Shown: piece after piece, positions 16,758 through 27,073 of the stretch
How positions within the stretch are numbered: position 1 is the stretch's first letter
Layout of the letters: every line of letters begins with the position of its first letter
From: Flavobacterium suaedae
GTDB taxonomy: Bacteria > Bacteroidota > Bacteroidia > Flavobacteriales > Flavobacteriaceae
Direction: 5' to 3'
NCBI RefSeq assembly: GCF_014642915.1
Contig: NZ_BMJE01000009.1
Coordinates: 1-64,000 of the forward strand
Length of the DNA stretch: 64,000 nucleotides
Made by a program: the position numbers and the translations under genes
Notes under the pieces: model-generated
Seen by the model: the letters and a program-made list of their open reading frames with translations, nothing else
Databases searched by the model: none
What the model was told of the DNA's origin: nothing

Positions 16758-16964
16758 ATGCTTAAATATATATCTCGATTTGTTTTTATAGCAGGTGCTG
16801 TACTTATAATTTACGGTTACCTGGCTACCGATACTTTTTTTACCATAAACATTCACGACAGTTACTATGTAATAGCATATCGGCATTTAGGAATGTTTAT
16901 AATACTACTTCTGATTTTAATTTATTTAATAAACAGGCTATTTAAACAAATAAAGAATAAATAG
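16758..16964 (+). CDS. Small two-helix membrane protein with a cytochrome-oxidase-subunit-I-like motif
   Basis: A 68-residue protein with two hydrophobic segments, about residues 5-24 and 43-62, joined by INIHDSYYVIAYRH and ending in a Lys-rich tail. The joining loop matches the pattern I-x-x-H-D-[ST]-Y-Y-V-[IV]-A-x-x-H found in cytochrome c oxidase subunit I. This is a sequence resemblance only; the rest of subunit I is absent. The gene starts 12 bases after the VOC gene, with a purine-rich stretch before the ATG. I do not know its function. Confidence 0.6.
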   Translation: MLKYISRFVFIAGAVLIIYGYLATDTFFTINIHDSYYVIAYRHLGMFIILLLILIYLINRLFKQIKNK

Positions 16965-17033
16965 CAGCCCCTTTTTATGGGAAATTTTATGATATTGCGT
17001 AAATTGCGGGCTTAAAATTGAATATTATTCATA

Positions 17034-20000
17034 ATGGAACAAGCTAAACCATATACTCCTAAAAATAAAGTAAGAATTGTAACGGCAGCATCGCTTTTTG
17101 ACGGACATGATGCAGCTATAAACATCATGCGTCGTATTATACAATCAACAGGTGTTGAGGTAATACACCTAGGGCATGACCGTAGTGTGGAAGAAGTAGT
17201 AAATACTGCTATACAGGAAGATGCAAATGCTATCGCCATGACTTCTTATCAAGGTGGGCATACGGAATACTTTAAGTATATGTACGACTTACTTAAAGAA
17301 AAAGGAGCAAGCCACATCAAAATATTTGGTGGTGGTGGCGGTGTAATACTACCGGAAGAAATAAAAGAACTTCATGAGTATGGTATTACCCGTATCTATT
17401 CGCCGGATGATGGCCGTGAGCTTGGGCTGCAAGGTATGATAAACGACCTTGTACAGCAGGCAGATTACCCTATAGGGGACAATCTTAATGACGAAATTAA
17501 TCATTTAGAAGATAAAACGCCTACAGCTATTGCAAGAGTAATATCAGCAGCAGAGAATTTCCCTGAAACAGCGAAGGATGTACTGGATACTATCCACAAA
17601 AAGAATGAAGATTCAAAAATACCTGTATTAGGTATAACCGGTACAGGTGGGGCAGGTAAATCATCGTTAGTTGATGAATTAGTGCGTCGTTTCCTTATTG
17701 ATTTCCCTGAAAAAACAATAGGACTTATTTCGGTAGACCCTTCTAAACGTAAAACAGGCGGTGCATTATTGGGTGACCGTATCCGTATGAATGCCATTAA
17801 TAACCCAAGGGTTTATATGCGTTCATTAGCTACAAGGCAAAGTAATCTGGCACTTTCTAAATATGTAGCAGAAGCCATACAAGTGCTTAAAGCTGCAAAA
17901 TATGACCTTATAATTCTTGAAACATCGGGTATTGGGCAAAGTGATACCGAGATATTAGACCATTCTGATGTTTCATTATATGTAATGACACCTGAATTTG
18001 GTGCAGCTACACAGTTAGAGAAAATCGATATGCTTGATTTTGCCGACCTTGTAGCAATAAATAAATTTGACAAACGCGGTTCGCTAGATGCGTTACGTGA
18101 TGTAAAAAAACAATACCAACGTAACCACCAGCTTTGGGATGCCAATCCTGATGATTTACCGGTTTTTGGTACTATAGCATCGCAGTTTAACGACCCCGGT
18201 ATGAATACGCTTTATAAGCGTATAATGGATAAATTGGTAGAAAAAACAGAGACGGAACTGGAATCTACCTTTGAAATTACTCGTGAAATGAGCGAGAAAA
18301 TATTTGTAATTCCTCCAAACCGTACGCGTTACCTAAGTGAAATTGCAGAAAATAACCGAGGCTATGACGAAACAGCTAAAACACAGCAGGAAGTAGCGCA
18401 AAAACTTTACGGTATATTCAAAACAATAGAATCGGTATCAGGAAAAATGCCTGTACTTACTAAGTTTGGTCTTGAAGCGGATAATGATTGGGAGAATAAT
18501 GATTTCTTAAAACTACTTGTTGCAGAGTTTGACCGAGTGAAAATGGATTTAGACCCATACAATTGGGAAATAATCCTTACTTGGGATGAAAAAGTAAACA
18601 AATACAAAAGCCCTGTTTATACTTTTAAAGTAAGGGATAAAGAAATAAATATAAAAACACATACCGAGTCACTTTCGCACTCGCAAATACCAAAGGTAGC
18701 CTTACCAAAGTATGAAGCGTGGGGAGACATTTTAAGATGGTGTTTACAGGAGAATGTTCCCGGAGAATTCCCGTTTGCTTCCGGATTATATCCGTTTAAG
18801 CGTGAAGGAGAAGACCCAACCCGTATGTTTGCAGGAGAAGGAGGACCGGAACGTACAAACCGTCGTTTCCACTATGTGAGTTTGGGTATGCCTGCAAAAC
18901 GTTTATCTACAGCGTTTGACAGCGTAACCCTTTACGGTAACGACCCTGATTTCCGCCCGGATATTTACGGTAAAATTGGTAATGCAGGGGTTTCAATCTG
19001 TTGTTTGGATGATGCCAAAAAACTATACTCAGGTTTTGATTTAGCCCACCCTATGACATCAGTGAGTATGACGATAAACGGTCCTGCACCAATGCTGTTA
19101 GGCTTCTTTATGAATGCTGCTATAGACCAGCAATGTGAACTTTACATTAAAGAGCACGGACTGGAAAAAGAGGTAGAAGCCAAGATTGAAAAAATATACA
19201 AAGAAAAAGGGACTGAACGCCCAAGATATAATGGGCCACTACCGGAAGGTAACAACGGTTTAGGGTTAATGCTGCTCGGTGTTACAGGTGATTTAGTATT
19301 ACCTGAAGATGTGTATAACGAAATAAAAGTACGTACACTAAGCCAAGTACGTGGTACAGTACAAGCCGATATATTAAAAGAAGACCAGGCACAGAACACA
19401 TGTATTTTCTCTACGGAGTTTGCCCTTCGATTAATGGGGGATGTACAGGAGTATTTTATTCAGAATAAAGTAAGAAACTTCTATTCGGTTTCTATTTCAG
19501 GATACCATATTGCAGAGGCGGGAGCTAACCCGATTACACAGCTTGCGTTTACACTAGCTAACGGTTTCACATACGTGGAATACTACCTGAGCAGAGGTAT
19601 GGATATTAACGATTTTGGTCCTAACCTTTCTTTCTTCTTTAGTAATGGTATAGACCCTGAATATGCTGTAATTGGTAGAGTAGCACGTAAAATATGGGCT
19701 AAAGCATTAAAGAATAAATACGGTGCAAATGTAAGGGCGCAGATGTTAAAATATCACATACAAACATCAGGTCGTTCGCTGCATGCACAGGAAATTGACT
19801 TTAATGATATCCGTACTACGTTACAGGCACTATATGCTATATATGATAATTGTAACTCACTGCATACTAACGCTTACGATGAGGCAATTACTACCCCTAC
19901 AGAAGAAAGTGTACGCCGAGCTATGGCAATTCAGTTGATTATTAATAAAGAGCTAGGTCTTGCTAAGAATGAGAATCCAATACAAGGTTCATTTATTATA

Positions 20001-20450
20001 GAAGAGTTAACTGATCTTGTTGAAGAGGCTGTATTAACAGAGTTTGACCGTATTACCGAGCGTGGAGGTGTACTTGGTGCAATGGAAACCATGTATCAAC
20101 GTAGTAAAATACAGGAAGAGAGTTTATATTACGAAACCTTGAAACATACAGGTGAGTTCCCAATTATCGGGGTAAATACCTTCCTGAGCTCAAAAGGTTC
20201 GCCAACGGTTGTACCTGCTGAGGTTATACGTGCTACGGAAGAAGAAAAGCAGTTCCAGATTAAAACACTGGAAAAACTGCATACTACTTATGCTAAAGCT
20301 GTTGAAGAACAAATAGGTAATGTACAGGAAGCTGCTATACAAAACGAAAATATATTTGAACACTTAATGGAAGCTACTAAGGTATGTTCATTAGGACAAA
20401 TTACTTCGGCATTGTTTGAAGTAGGAGGACAGTACAGAAGAAATATGTAA
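17034..20450 (+). CDS. icmF: Fused acyl-CoA mutase with G-protein chaperone (IcmF-type)
   Basis: An 1138-residue B12 enzyme combining three parts. (1) An adenosylcobalamin-binding domain, residues about 10-145, with [11 protein letters not shown] (DxH motif at 23-25) and FGGGGGVI. (2) A MeaI/MMAA-type GTPase, about 185-430, with the P-loop GTGGAGKSS near 203-211. (3) The mutase barrel, about 560-1138, with [18 protein letters not shown] and [14 protein letters not shown]. The F in YPFKRE is typical of isobutyryl-CoA mutase, where methylmalonyl-CoA mutase has Y. It probably interconverts isobutyryl- and n-butyryl-CoA or a related branched pair. Substrate range is inferred. The gene stands alone, with a terminator after it. 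Confidence 0.92.
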   Translation: MEQAKPYTPKNKVRIVTAASLFDGHDAAINIMRRIIQSTGVEVIHLGHDRSVEEVVNTAIQEDANAIAMTSYQGGHTEYFKYMYDLLKEKGASHIKIFGGGGGVILPEEIKELHEYGITRIYSPDDGRELGLQGMINDLVQQADYPIGDNLNDEINHLEDKTPTAIARVISAAENFPETAKDVLDTIHKKNEDSKIPVLGITGTGGAGKSSLVDELVRRFLIDFPEKTIGLISVDPSKRKTGGALLGDRIRMNAINNPRVYMRSLATRQSNLALSKYVAEAIQVLKAAKYDLIILETSGIGQSDTEILDHSDVSLYVMTPEFGAATQLEKIDMLDFADLVAINKFDKRGSLDALRDVKKQYQRNHQLWDANPDDLPVFGTIASQFNDPGMNTLYKRIMDKLVEKTETELESTFEITREMSEKIFVIPPNRTRYLSEIAENNRGYDETAKTQQEVAQKLYGIFKTIESVSGKMPVLTKFGLEADNDWENNDFLKLLVAEFDRVKMDLDPYNWEIILTWDEKVNKYKSPVYTFKVRDKEINIKTHTESLSHSQIPKVALPKYEAWGDILRWCLQENVPGEFPFASGLYPFKREGEDPTRMFAGEGGPERTNRRFHYVSLGMPAKRLSTAFDSVTLYGNDPDFRPDIYGKIGNAGVSICCLDDAKKLYSGFDLAHPMTSVSMTINGPAPMLLGFFMNAAIDQQCELYIKEHGLEKEVEAKIEKIYKEKGTERPRYNGPLPEGNNGLGLMLLGVTGDLVLPEDVYNEIKVRTLSQVRGTVQADILKEDQAQNTCIFSTEFALRLMGDVQEYFIQNKVRNFYSVSISGYHIAEAGANPITQLAFTLANGFTYVEYYLSRGMDINDFGPNLSFFFSNGIDPEYAVIGRVARKIWAKALKNKYGANVRAQMLKYHIQTSGRSLHAQEIDFNDIRTTLQALYAIYDNCNSLHTNAYDEAITTPTEESVRRAMAIQLIINKELGLAKNENPIQGSFIIEELTDLVEEAVLTEFDRITERGGVLGAMETMYQRSKIQEESLYYETLKHTGEFPIIGVNTFLSSKGSPTVVPAEVIRATEEEKQFQIKTLEKLHTTYAKAVEEQIGNVQEAAIQNENIFEHLMEATKVCSLGQITSALFEVGGQYRRNM

Positions 20451-20470
20451 AATGCTTACAGGTATAAAAC

Positions 20471-20502
20471 AAAAAAGCCTTCCTGCTGGGGAAGGCTTTT
20501 TT
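20471..20502 (+). terminator. Intrinsic terminator of icmF
   Basis: Stem GCCTTCC/GGAAGGC, 6-base loop, A-run and T-run. It may also serve the convergent barrel gene. Confidence 0.85.
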
Positions 20503-20517
20503 GTTTTAGAATAATTA

Positions 20518-21717
20518 CTAGAAAATTTTATACCCTAGTATTATATCAAATGTCTTTAGTTCGGAGTCCCAATAATTATAGTTTTTTAATATATCTTTAA
20601 CTATATGAAAGCGACCTTCTATACTAAAGTTTTTATATGCGAAACCTGTACCAAAAGCAAAGGTAGTTGTTCTTTCATTACCTATAGGCAATTCTAAAAT
20701 AGTTTCACGGTTATTGATGGCTGTATATTCCAGTTTTGAAGAGCTTAGAGAAATGGTGTAATTTACAATTGGATTTATATAAAATTTAGTATCAGTATTT
20801 AAGTAGAAATAATATCGTATACCAAGAGGAAGTTCAATATTATGATATTTAACAGAGAAATCAGATCTGCTATTAGAGCCATCTCCATTAAATGAGTAAT
20901 AATTTGGATTTAGAAAAATAGCCCATTTATTCTTGTTAAAAGGCATTATATATTCTACCTCAGTACCTATTCTAAAAGATGTTTTATTGCCAAAGTCGAA
21001 AGTTCCGTAACTTATAACATTGTTATTAACCGTAAGTGAAGAAGGAACTAAACCTGCAGTAATTTTCACATTAAGACTACCGCTAAATTCCTTTTTAGAT
21101 AAGTTTTTAGCTTTATCACCATTATATTCTAAAAAAAGCTTTGTTAAGGAGTTCTTTTTGTATGAAATATACTCAAATCTGCTTTTAGAGTTAATTCTAT
21201 CTTTCATTAAATTATACAGTTGCTGTCGATAGTGATTATTTTTACGGATACCATCAATCACTTTATATTCCCTGTACATTAATTGCTCTGCTTTTTCGTG
21301 TGTATCGGTGCTAAAAAAGTACTTTTTAATATTACTGTCTTGATATTCATATAAGTTAATATCTCCCTCTACCAATACTTTTAAGAAAATAGTTTCAGTA
21401 GCCCATTCCGGGTTAGGACTTTCACTTAATTGATTCATTAATGTACTTGACTTGTCTATTGCTACAGTAAAGCGTTTAAACTTAGCTTCATTACTTATAT
21501 AGAACTCTTTAACCTCTTCAATAGTCTTAATTTCTTCACTACTATTTTCATTAAATTTATATCTAAACTGTTCAGAGTTATTTTGCCATGCTCCACTTCT
21601 TATCAGGCACTCTGTTTTATTATTGTTGTTGTCAATGTAATATCCTTGATTATAAGTTGTTTGTGCTAATGCAATAGAATGAATAGCGATAAATAGGAAC
21701 AGGAATAATTTTTTCAT
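20518..21717 (-). CDS. Outer-membrane beta-barrel protein (PorT/OMP_b-brl_2-like)
   Basis: I place the start at 21717 (MKKLFLFLFIAI), giving 399 residues; the signal peptide ends IALAQ. The N-terminal half (about 20-205) is a soluble, charged domain, with QGYYIDNNNNKTECLI at its start. The second half (about 225-399) is an eight-strand-like beta-barrel whose last strand ends TFDIILGYKIF, with a C-terminal aromatic typical of barrel insertion signals. Such two-part proteins are common in Flavobacteria and have no known role. It ends just before the shared terminator. Confidence 0.75.
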   Translation of the reverse strand: MKKLFLFLFIAIHSIALAQTTYNQGYYIDNNNNKTECLIRSGAWQNNSEQFRYKFNENSSEEIKTIEEVKEFYISNEAKFKRFTVAIDKSSTLMNQLSESPNPEWATETIFLKVLVEGDINLYEYQDSNIKKYFFSTDTHEKAEQLMYREYKVIDGIRKNNHYRQQLYNLMKDRINSKSRFEYISYKKNSLTKLFLEYNGDKAKNLSKKEFSGSLNVKITAGLVPSSLTVNNNVISYGTFDFGNKTSFRIGTEVEYIMPFNKNKWAIFLNPNYYSFNGDGSNSRSDFSVKYHNIELPLGIRYYFYLNTDTKFYINPIVNYTISLSSSKLEYTAINNRETILELPIGNERTTTFAFGTGFAYKNFSIEGRFHIVKDILKNYNYWDSELKTFDIILGYKIF

Positions 21718-21842
21718 AATTAGTTTTATGGAGTGTATATATTTAAGCACTGCGAAAATAAAAATGATTTTTTAAATTAAAGTATTCTTTTTTCATAATT
21801 CACAACCCATCCCTAAAACATTACAGTTCAGTATTGTTTTTT

Positions 21843-21899
21843 ATGTCGCGCTGTAATCCTTGTGCATCTTTGCCTTGTAAAAACAAACCAACCAAAGGC
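21843..21899 (+). other. Possible Cys-rich N-terminal extension or leader peptide in frame with the TonB receptor
   Basis: An ATG at 21843 opens 19 codons reading MSRCNPCASLPCKNKPTKG directly in frame with the receptor start at 21900. It contains three Cys. If translated it would either extend the signal peptide or act as a leader. No ribosome-binding evidence decides between the starts. Confidence 0.3.
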
Positions 21900-24056
21900 A
21901 TGAAAGCACTATTTACATTCACAGTTTTAGTATTAACATATTTTACAGCTAATGCACAACATGTAATCAGCGGAAAGATAACTGACGGTAAAGGCAACCC
22001 GCTTATGGCAGCCAATATTTACCTTGATGGTACTTATGACGGCGCAACCTCAGGAGAAGATGGAAGTTTCTCATTTGAAACTGCCGAAACAGGAAATCAG
22101 GTATTGGTAATTTCGTTTATTTCTTTTGAAGATGTACGACAGCCGATAGTAGTTGAAAGTTATAAAGCGCAAACATTTAAAATGCGAGAAAGTGTAAACA
22201 CTCTTGATGCAGTAGTACTTTCTGCCGGAACGTTTGAAGCTGGAGATAATGCAAAAGTAAATGCTTTAAAACCACTTGATATTGTAACTACAGCAGGCTC
22301 TATGGGAGATATAGTGTCAGCATTGCAAACCTTACCGGGTACAAATACTGTAGGTGAAAGTGGAAGGCTTTTCGTTAGGGGTGGAGAAGCTGACGAAACG
22401 CAAACTTTTATTGATGGTATAAGGGTGGCGCAACCTTATGGTGCAACGGCAAACAACTTACCTACACGCGGACGTTTTTCTCCGTTTTTGTTTAAGGGAA
22501 TGACTTTTTCTACTGGTGGGTATTCGGCAGAATATGGTGAGGCTTTATCCAGCGTACTGTTATTAAAAACAATTGATGAACCTACACAGAACCAAACTGA
22601 TATTTCTTTAATGACATTGGGGCTTGGTTTGGGTAATACAAAAATGTGGGATAATAGCTCATTAAGTTTTAATCTGTCGTATATTAACTTAGAGCCTTAT
22701 CAGGAATTAATACCTCAAAATATTACATGGAATAAACCCTATCAGTCTTTAGCAGGGGAATCAGTATACCGTTATAAATTTACTAGTGGATTATTAAAAG
22801 TTTATGCAGCTTTTGACTATGCTGATTTTAGTATAAATCAGGAGGATGTAAATTTTGAAGAACCTGTGCGTACCGGTATTGATAATAATAACTTTTATAC
22901 CAATGCATCATACAACGGTATGTTACCTAACCAATGGGTTATTCATACAGGGTTTAGTTACGGGTATAGCCATAATGATATAGGAATAAATGGTGTTGAT
23001 GTAAAAAACAGAGAGCACAGTTCGCATATTAAATTAAAGTTTAAAAAGAAAATTACTAACCGTTTTAAACTGTCTTTTGGTAGTGATTATTTTTTAACGG
23101 ACTTTAATGAGGATTATAACGACCCAAATATTTTTTCATTCAACAGTGAGTACAATAATTCTATAAGTGCCGTATATGCTGAAGCCGATATATTCTTTTC
23201 GAAAGATTTAGCTTTAAAAGCAGGGTGGAGAAATTCTTATTCCGAGATAGTAGATAATACTACCATTGAGCCAAGAGTGTCTTTAGCCTATAAAGCAGGT
23301 AAAAAAGGACAGTTTTCTTTAGCGTATGGTGATTTTTACCAAACTCCTAAACAAGATTACCTTAAATATTACAGTACACCTGATTACGAAAAAACATCAC
23401 ATTACATAGCTAATTACATGTATAATAACGAAGGTAAAGTTTTTAGGGCAGAGGCTTATTATAAAGATTATAAAGACCTGATAAAATACGACACGCAATC
23501 GCCACAATACAACAGTACTTATAACAATTTAGGAGAGGGGTATGCCCAAGGCGTAGATTTATTCTGGAGAGATGAAAAATCTATAAAGAATATGCAATAT
23601 TGGGTGTCATACTCTTTTATAGATAGTGAACGTGATTATAAAAATTATGAATATCAGGTAACCCCATCATACATTGCAAAGCATAACTTTTCGATAGTTA
23701 CAAAGTACTGGATAAATGATTTAAAATCACAGTTGGGGGTAACATACTCGTTCAACTCAGGGAGACCGTATGATAACCCGAATGAAAGTACATTTATGAA
23801 CAGTCAAACCAAAGCATATAATAACCTTAGCCTTAGTTGGGCATGGTTATTAAGTCAGCAAAAAATACTATTCTTTTCGGTATCTAATGTTATGGGGAGT
23901 GATAATGTGTTTGGTTATAACTATGCAAATACCCCTAATGCTAACGGGCAGTATATGAGGCAGGCAATTACACAACCGGCAGACAGGTTCTTTTTTGTTG
24001 GTTTCTTCTGGACAATTAGCACTGATAAGAAAACCAATCAGTTGGATAACCTATAA
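21900..24056 (+). CDS. TonB-dependent receptor with carboxypeptidase-regulatory-like domain
   Basis: I start at 21900 (MKALFTFTVLVL), giving 718 residues, where the signal peptide (ending TANAQ) begins; in-frame upstream codons add a Cys-rich stretch noted separately. An N-terminal carboxypeptidase-D-regulatory-like domain (HVISGKITDGKGNPLMAANI, about residues 22-100) is followed by a plug with LFVRGGEADETQTFIDGIR near 158-176 and YSAEYGEALSSVLLL, then a barrel to the C-terminus. It would import a substrate across the outer membrane using TonB energy; the substrate is unknown, and no SusD partner is adjacent. It converges with the fructosamine-kinase-like gene, only 2 bases apart. Confidence 0.88.
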   Translation: MKALFTFTVLVLTYFTANAQHVISGKITDGKGNPLMAANIYLDGTYDGATSGEDGSFSFETAETGNQVLVISFISFEDVRQPIVVESYKAQTFKMRESVNTLDAVVLSAGTFEAGDNAKVNALKPLDIVTTAGSMGDIVSALQTLPGTNTVGESGRLFVRGGEADETQTFIDGIRVAQPYGATANNLPTRGRFSPFLFKGMTFSTGGYSAEYGEALSSVLLLKTIDEPTQNQTDISLMTLGLGLGNTKMWDNSSLSFNLSYINLEPYQELIPQNITWNKPYQSLAGESVYRYKFTSGLLKVYAAFDYADFSINQEDVNFEEPVRTGIDNNNFYTNASYNGMLPNQWVIHTGFSYGYSHNDIGINGVDVKNREHSSHIKLKFKKKITNRFKLSFGSDYFLTDFNEDYNDPNIFSFNSEYNNSISAVYAEADIFFSKDLALKAGWRNSYSEIVDNTTIEPRVSLAYKAGKKGQFSLAYGDFYQTPKQDYLKYYSTPDYEKTSHYIANYMYNNEGKVFRAEAYYKDYKDLIKYDTQSPQYNSTYNNLGEGYAQGVDLFWRDEKSIKNMQYWVSYSFIDSERDYKNYEYQVTPSYIAKHNFSIVTKYWINDLKSQLGVTYSFNSGRPYDNPNESTFMNSQTKAYNNLSLSWAWLLSQQKILFFSVSNVMGSDNVFGYNYANTPNANGQYMRQAITQPADRFFFVGFFWTISTDKKTNQLDNL

Positions 24057-24058
24057 TT

Positions 24059-24916
24059 TTATACTACAAATTGGTCAACTATTTGTTTACAACTGGTAAC
24101 ATAATTACCGCCAAAAGCCCAGGCATGGAAAAGCAAGGGGTAAAGCTGTGCATAAGGTAAACGTTTTTCCCATCCTTTTTCCAGAACATAGGTATTATTA
24201 TAAGCTGCATAAAATTCAGGAGAAAATCCGCCAAACAGCTTACTCATAGCAATATCCATTTCCCGGTGTCCATAATAAATGGCAGGGTCTATTAAAGCCG
24301 CATCCCCTGATTTGGTAATTATGAAATTGCCACTCCATAAGTCACCATGTAATAGTGCCGGCTGTTCAACAGGGAATATATTATTTAGTTCTTTGCAGAA
24401 GTTTTCGGCAGCTTTTACAGTATTGGTGTCAATTTTACCCTGTTGGTAGATTAATTTTATCATGGGCATAATACGGTGCAGTCCGTAAAACTCACCCCAG
24501 TTTTTGTTTAGTGTATTTTGCTGTATATAAGTACCTAAATAATTATCTTCTGCAAAACCAAAAGATTTTTCAGATTGCTTATGCATAAAAGCCAGCTTTT
24601 CTCCAAAGTTTTGCCACGTATTTTTTTCGGGTTTGCCTTCTTCAATCCATTCTAAAAGTAAATATTGGCTTTCTTCATTATTTCCGTAACCTATTACTTT
24701 AGGGATATAAAATGTTGAGGTTTCCTGAAGCGTTTTTAAACCATTGGCTTCTTTTTCAAAAAGTTGAGGATATTTGTGAGTATCGTTTACCTTTAAAAAA
24801 TAATTACCCTTAGTAGTATCTATCAAATAAGCAGAGTTAATACTGCCACCATGTACAGTGCTTAGGTTGTTCACTTTAAAATCAAAGTCGTTTTCCAGTA
24901 TATTAACTAGTTGCAT
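24059..24916 (-). CDS. Fructosamine kinase family protein
   Basis: A 285-residue cytosolic kinase-fold protein. Visible motifs: the N-lobe SINSAYLIDTTKGNYFLKVN, carrying the ATP-anchoring Lys, and the catalytic loop LLHGDLWSGNFIIT, followed by ALIDPAIYYGHREMDIAM, which holds the metal-binding Asp. These are typical of the fructosamine-3-kinase family that phosphorylates sugar-derived adducts on proteins (ribulosamines in bacterial members) for repair. The exact substrate is inferred. It is transcribed alone; a -7 element lies at 24943-24950. Confidence 0.9.
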   Translation of the reverse strand: MQLVNILENDFDFKVNNLSTVHGGSINSAYLIDTTKGNYFLKVNDTHKYPQLFEKEANGLKTLQETSTFYIPKVIGYGNNEESQYLLLEWIEEGKPEKNTWQNFGEKLAFMHKQSEKSFGFAEDNYLGTYIQQNTLNKNWGEFYGLHRIMPMIKLIYQQGKIDTNTVKAAENFCKELNNIFPVEQPALLHGDLWSGNFIITKSGDAALIDPAIYYGHREMDIAMSKLFGGFSPEFYAAYNNTYVLEKGWEKRLPYAQLYPLLFHAWAFGGNYVTSCKQIVDQFVV

Positions 24917-24942
24917 AATATGGTTTTATTATTCCTTACTAA

Positions 24943-24950
24943 CAAATCTA
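24943..24950 (-). promoter_or_regulatory. -7 promoter element of the fructosamine-kinase-like gene
   Basis: CAAATCTA on the plus strand, TAGATTTG read on minus, an exact TAnnTTTG match 26 bases before the start. No -33 TTG at normal spacing. Confidence 0.45.
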
Positions 24951-25073
24951 ATTAAAAAACACAATTCGTCATGTAAAACTAACAGTTCAGTAATACACTT
25001 TTTATTAGGTGCTTAATACTTACAATATTTGTACTGTTAAAAAAAGAAAAACAATTTTTAAATTTACAGAGAT

Positions 25074-25700
25074 ATGATACGATTATTTACAGCATTAGCA
25101 ATATTAGTTTGTGGTATAATAACCGCCCAAACAAAATATGAAGCAGGAATGGAAAAAGCCTTTGCTTTATGGAGCGAAGACAAACCAACAGAAGCTGTAG
25201 CACTTTTTGAAAGAATAGGTGCTGCGGAAAAAGATAACTGGTTACCGTATTATTATATAGCTTTAGCTAATACTACCGAGGCTTTTACAACAAAAGACAA
25301 AGAGAAAATAACAGGGTTATTAAACAAAGCGCAAGAGGCACAGGACAAAGCCACTATGCTGTCGCCTGATAATGCAGAGCTTTTGGTAATGCAGGCAATG
25401 ATACACACAGCTTGGATAGCCTATGACCCTATGACGAATGGTATGAAACTATCAGGTATTGTAAACCAAATTTATGAAAAAGCACTAAAACTGGCTCCTA
25501 ACAACCCAAGGGTTGTGTTTTGTAAAGCAGAGTTTGAATTGGGAGGAGCGAAATATTTCGGTACGGATACCGCTCCTATATGTGAGCAGATAAAGAAATC
25601 CCTTGTGTTATTTGAAAATTTTGAACCGGAATCGCCTTTTCATCCAAAATGGGGACTTGACAGAGCAAAAGCTATAGCAGCGACTTGTAACGAAGAATAA
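25074..25700 (+). CDS. Secreted TPR-like helical protein, first gene of the LytS/LytTR operon
   Basis: A 208-residue protein with signal peptide (residues 1-18, ending IITAQ). The mature part looks like degenerate TPR/Sel1 helices: EKAFALWSEDKPTEAVALFERIG, LNKAQEAQDKATMLSPDNAELL, YEKALKLAPNNPRVVFCKAEFE. Predicted periplasmic. It starts a dense run of co-directional genes leading through a histidine kinase and 2TM proteins to a response regulator, so it could be part of the sensing complex; that is inference from position. Homologues are common in Flavobacteria without assigned role. Confidence 0.75.
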   Translation: MIRLFTALAILVCGIITAQTKYEAGMEKAFALWSEDKPTEAVALFERIGAAEKDNWLPYYYIALANTTEAFTTKDKEKITGLLNKAQEAQDKATMLSPDNAELLVMQAMIHTAWIAYDPMTNGMKLSGIVNQIYEKALKLAPNNPRVVFCKAEFELGGAKYFGTDTAPICEQIKKSLVLFENFEPESPFHPKWGLDRAKAIAATCNEE

Positions 25701-25711
25701 AAACAAAACAA

Positions 25712-27070
25712 ATGATTAAAGCATTATATAAAAACCTTTTTAAAGCTATAGGACTCGGTTTTATAATTTTTATAGTACTTGTAGTAATGAAGGTTGCAGC
25801 GGGTGAAGAAGTAAGCTGGAGTAAGCATGTTGTACCGGGGTTCTTTATGACAATGCTTTATACATTATCGCTATATTCTGCAAATACAATGGTGTTTGCA
25901 GGAACAGAAATATTGTTTAAAGAAAAACGTGTATTACCGGTAGTACGAATAGCGGTAGGTTTTCTTGCTTCGTTCATTATTTCAGTAATTATAGTAATTC
26001 TTCTTAGAGTTTTTGAAGATATTATTATTGAAGGCGAAAGCTGGCAGGAGTTTATATCGGAAGAGAGTATCTCCATGTACTATATCCCGGTAATTATAAC
26101 ACTTATTATGAGTGTACTGGGGCATGTGTTTTACTTTTATAAAAAAAATCAGGAGAATAGGGTAAAACAACAAAAAATAATAGCGGGTACTGCCTCAGCA
26201 AAGTTTGAGTCATTAAAAAACCAGATAGACCCTCACTTTTTGTTTAACAGTCTTAATGTATTAACATCATTAATTGAAGAAGATACCGATGGAGCCCAAC
26301 GCTTTACAACATCGCTTTCTAAAATATACCGATATGTACTGGAACAGCGCGATAAAGAGCTTGTAAGTATAGAAGAAGAACTAGCATTTGCAAAGACATA
26401 TATGAGCCTGCTTAAAATGAGGTTTGAAAACAGTATTTTCTTTGAAATGCCGGAGGAGGTTATAAACCCAGAAGCCAAAGTAGTTCCGCTATCGTTACAG
26501 TTGTTGTTAGAAAATACCATAAAACATAACGTAGTAAGCGATAAAAAACCACTGCACATAAAAATATTTGAAGAAGGTGGTTACTTAGTAGTACAAAACG
26601 ACTATAGGAAGAAAGAGGTATTAAGAGACAGGAAAGGGGTAGGCTTGCAAAATATTATAAGCCGTTATGCAATATTAACAGATAAGCAGGTAGCAATACA
26701 GCAGACAGAAAAATATTTTACTGTAAGGCTGCCCATACTTACTAAACAAGTTACAATAATGGAAGAGCCAACGTATGCAGATAAAGAGAACAGTTACTAT
26801 AAAGCCCAAAAAAGAGTAGAAGAAATAAAAGGCTTTTACGGTCACTTAACATCATACATTACAGTAATGACAGGGTTAATGGTTTTAAATCTTGTTACAT
26901 CGCCCCATAGTATTTGGTTTATATATCCTGCAATGGGTTGGGGTATAGGTGTATTAATACACGGAGCCACGGTATTTAAATATATGCCGTTTTTGGGGAA
27001 CGATTGGGAAGAACGAAAAATCAAGCAGTTTTTAGATAAAGAAAAAGAGAATAGTAATAAGTGGAATTAA
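25712..27070 (+). CDS. LytS/YehU-type sensor histidine kinase with C-terminal 2TM domain
   Basis: A 452-residue inner-membrane kinase. Four hydrophobic helices occupy about residues 10-145. The His_kinase region follows, with NQIDPHFLFNSLNVL near residue 173 (the phospho-accepting His is in DPHFLFN), LSLQLLLENTIKHN as the N-box, and GVGLQNIISRY as the G-box. After the ATPase core a 2TM domain (about 370-452) begins KRVEEIKGFYGHLTSYI and ends WEERKIKQFLDK. It would phosphorylate the LytTR regulator at the end of the operon. The stop is 3 bases before the next gene. Confidence 0.92.
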   Translation: MIKALYKNLFKAIGLGFIIFIVLVVMKVAAGEEVSWSKHVVPGFFMTMLYTLSLYSANTMVFAGTEILFKEKRVLPVVRIAVGFLASFIISVIIVILLRVFEDIIIEGESWQEFISEESISMYYIPVIITLIMSVLGHVFYFYKKNQENRVKQQKIIAGTASAKFESLKNQIDPHFLFNSLNVLTSLIEEDTDGAQRFTTSLSKIYRYVLEQRDKELVSIEEELAFAKTYMSLLKMRFENSIFFEMPEEVINPEAKVVPLSLQLLLENTIKHNVVSDKKPLHIKIFEEGGYLVVQNDYRKKEVLRDRKGVGLQNIISRYAILTDKQVAIQQTEKYFTVRLPILTKQVTIMEEPTYADKENSYYKAQKRVEEIKGFYGHLTSYITVMTGLMVLNLVTSPHSIWFIYPAMGWGIGVLIHGATVFKYMPFLGNDWEERKIKQFLDKEKENSNKWN

Positions 27071-27073
27071 AAA

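Noticed and set aside
21843..24056. The receptor starting at the upstream ATG as the default call
   Set aside because: The signal peptide begins at 21900 and a Cys-rich, Lys-containing preface is atypical of signal peptides; kept only as a separate low-confidence feature.
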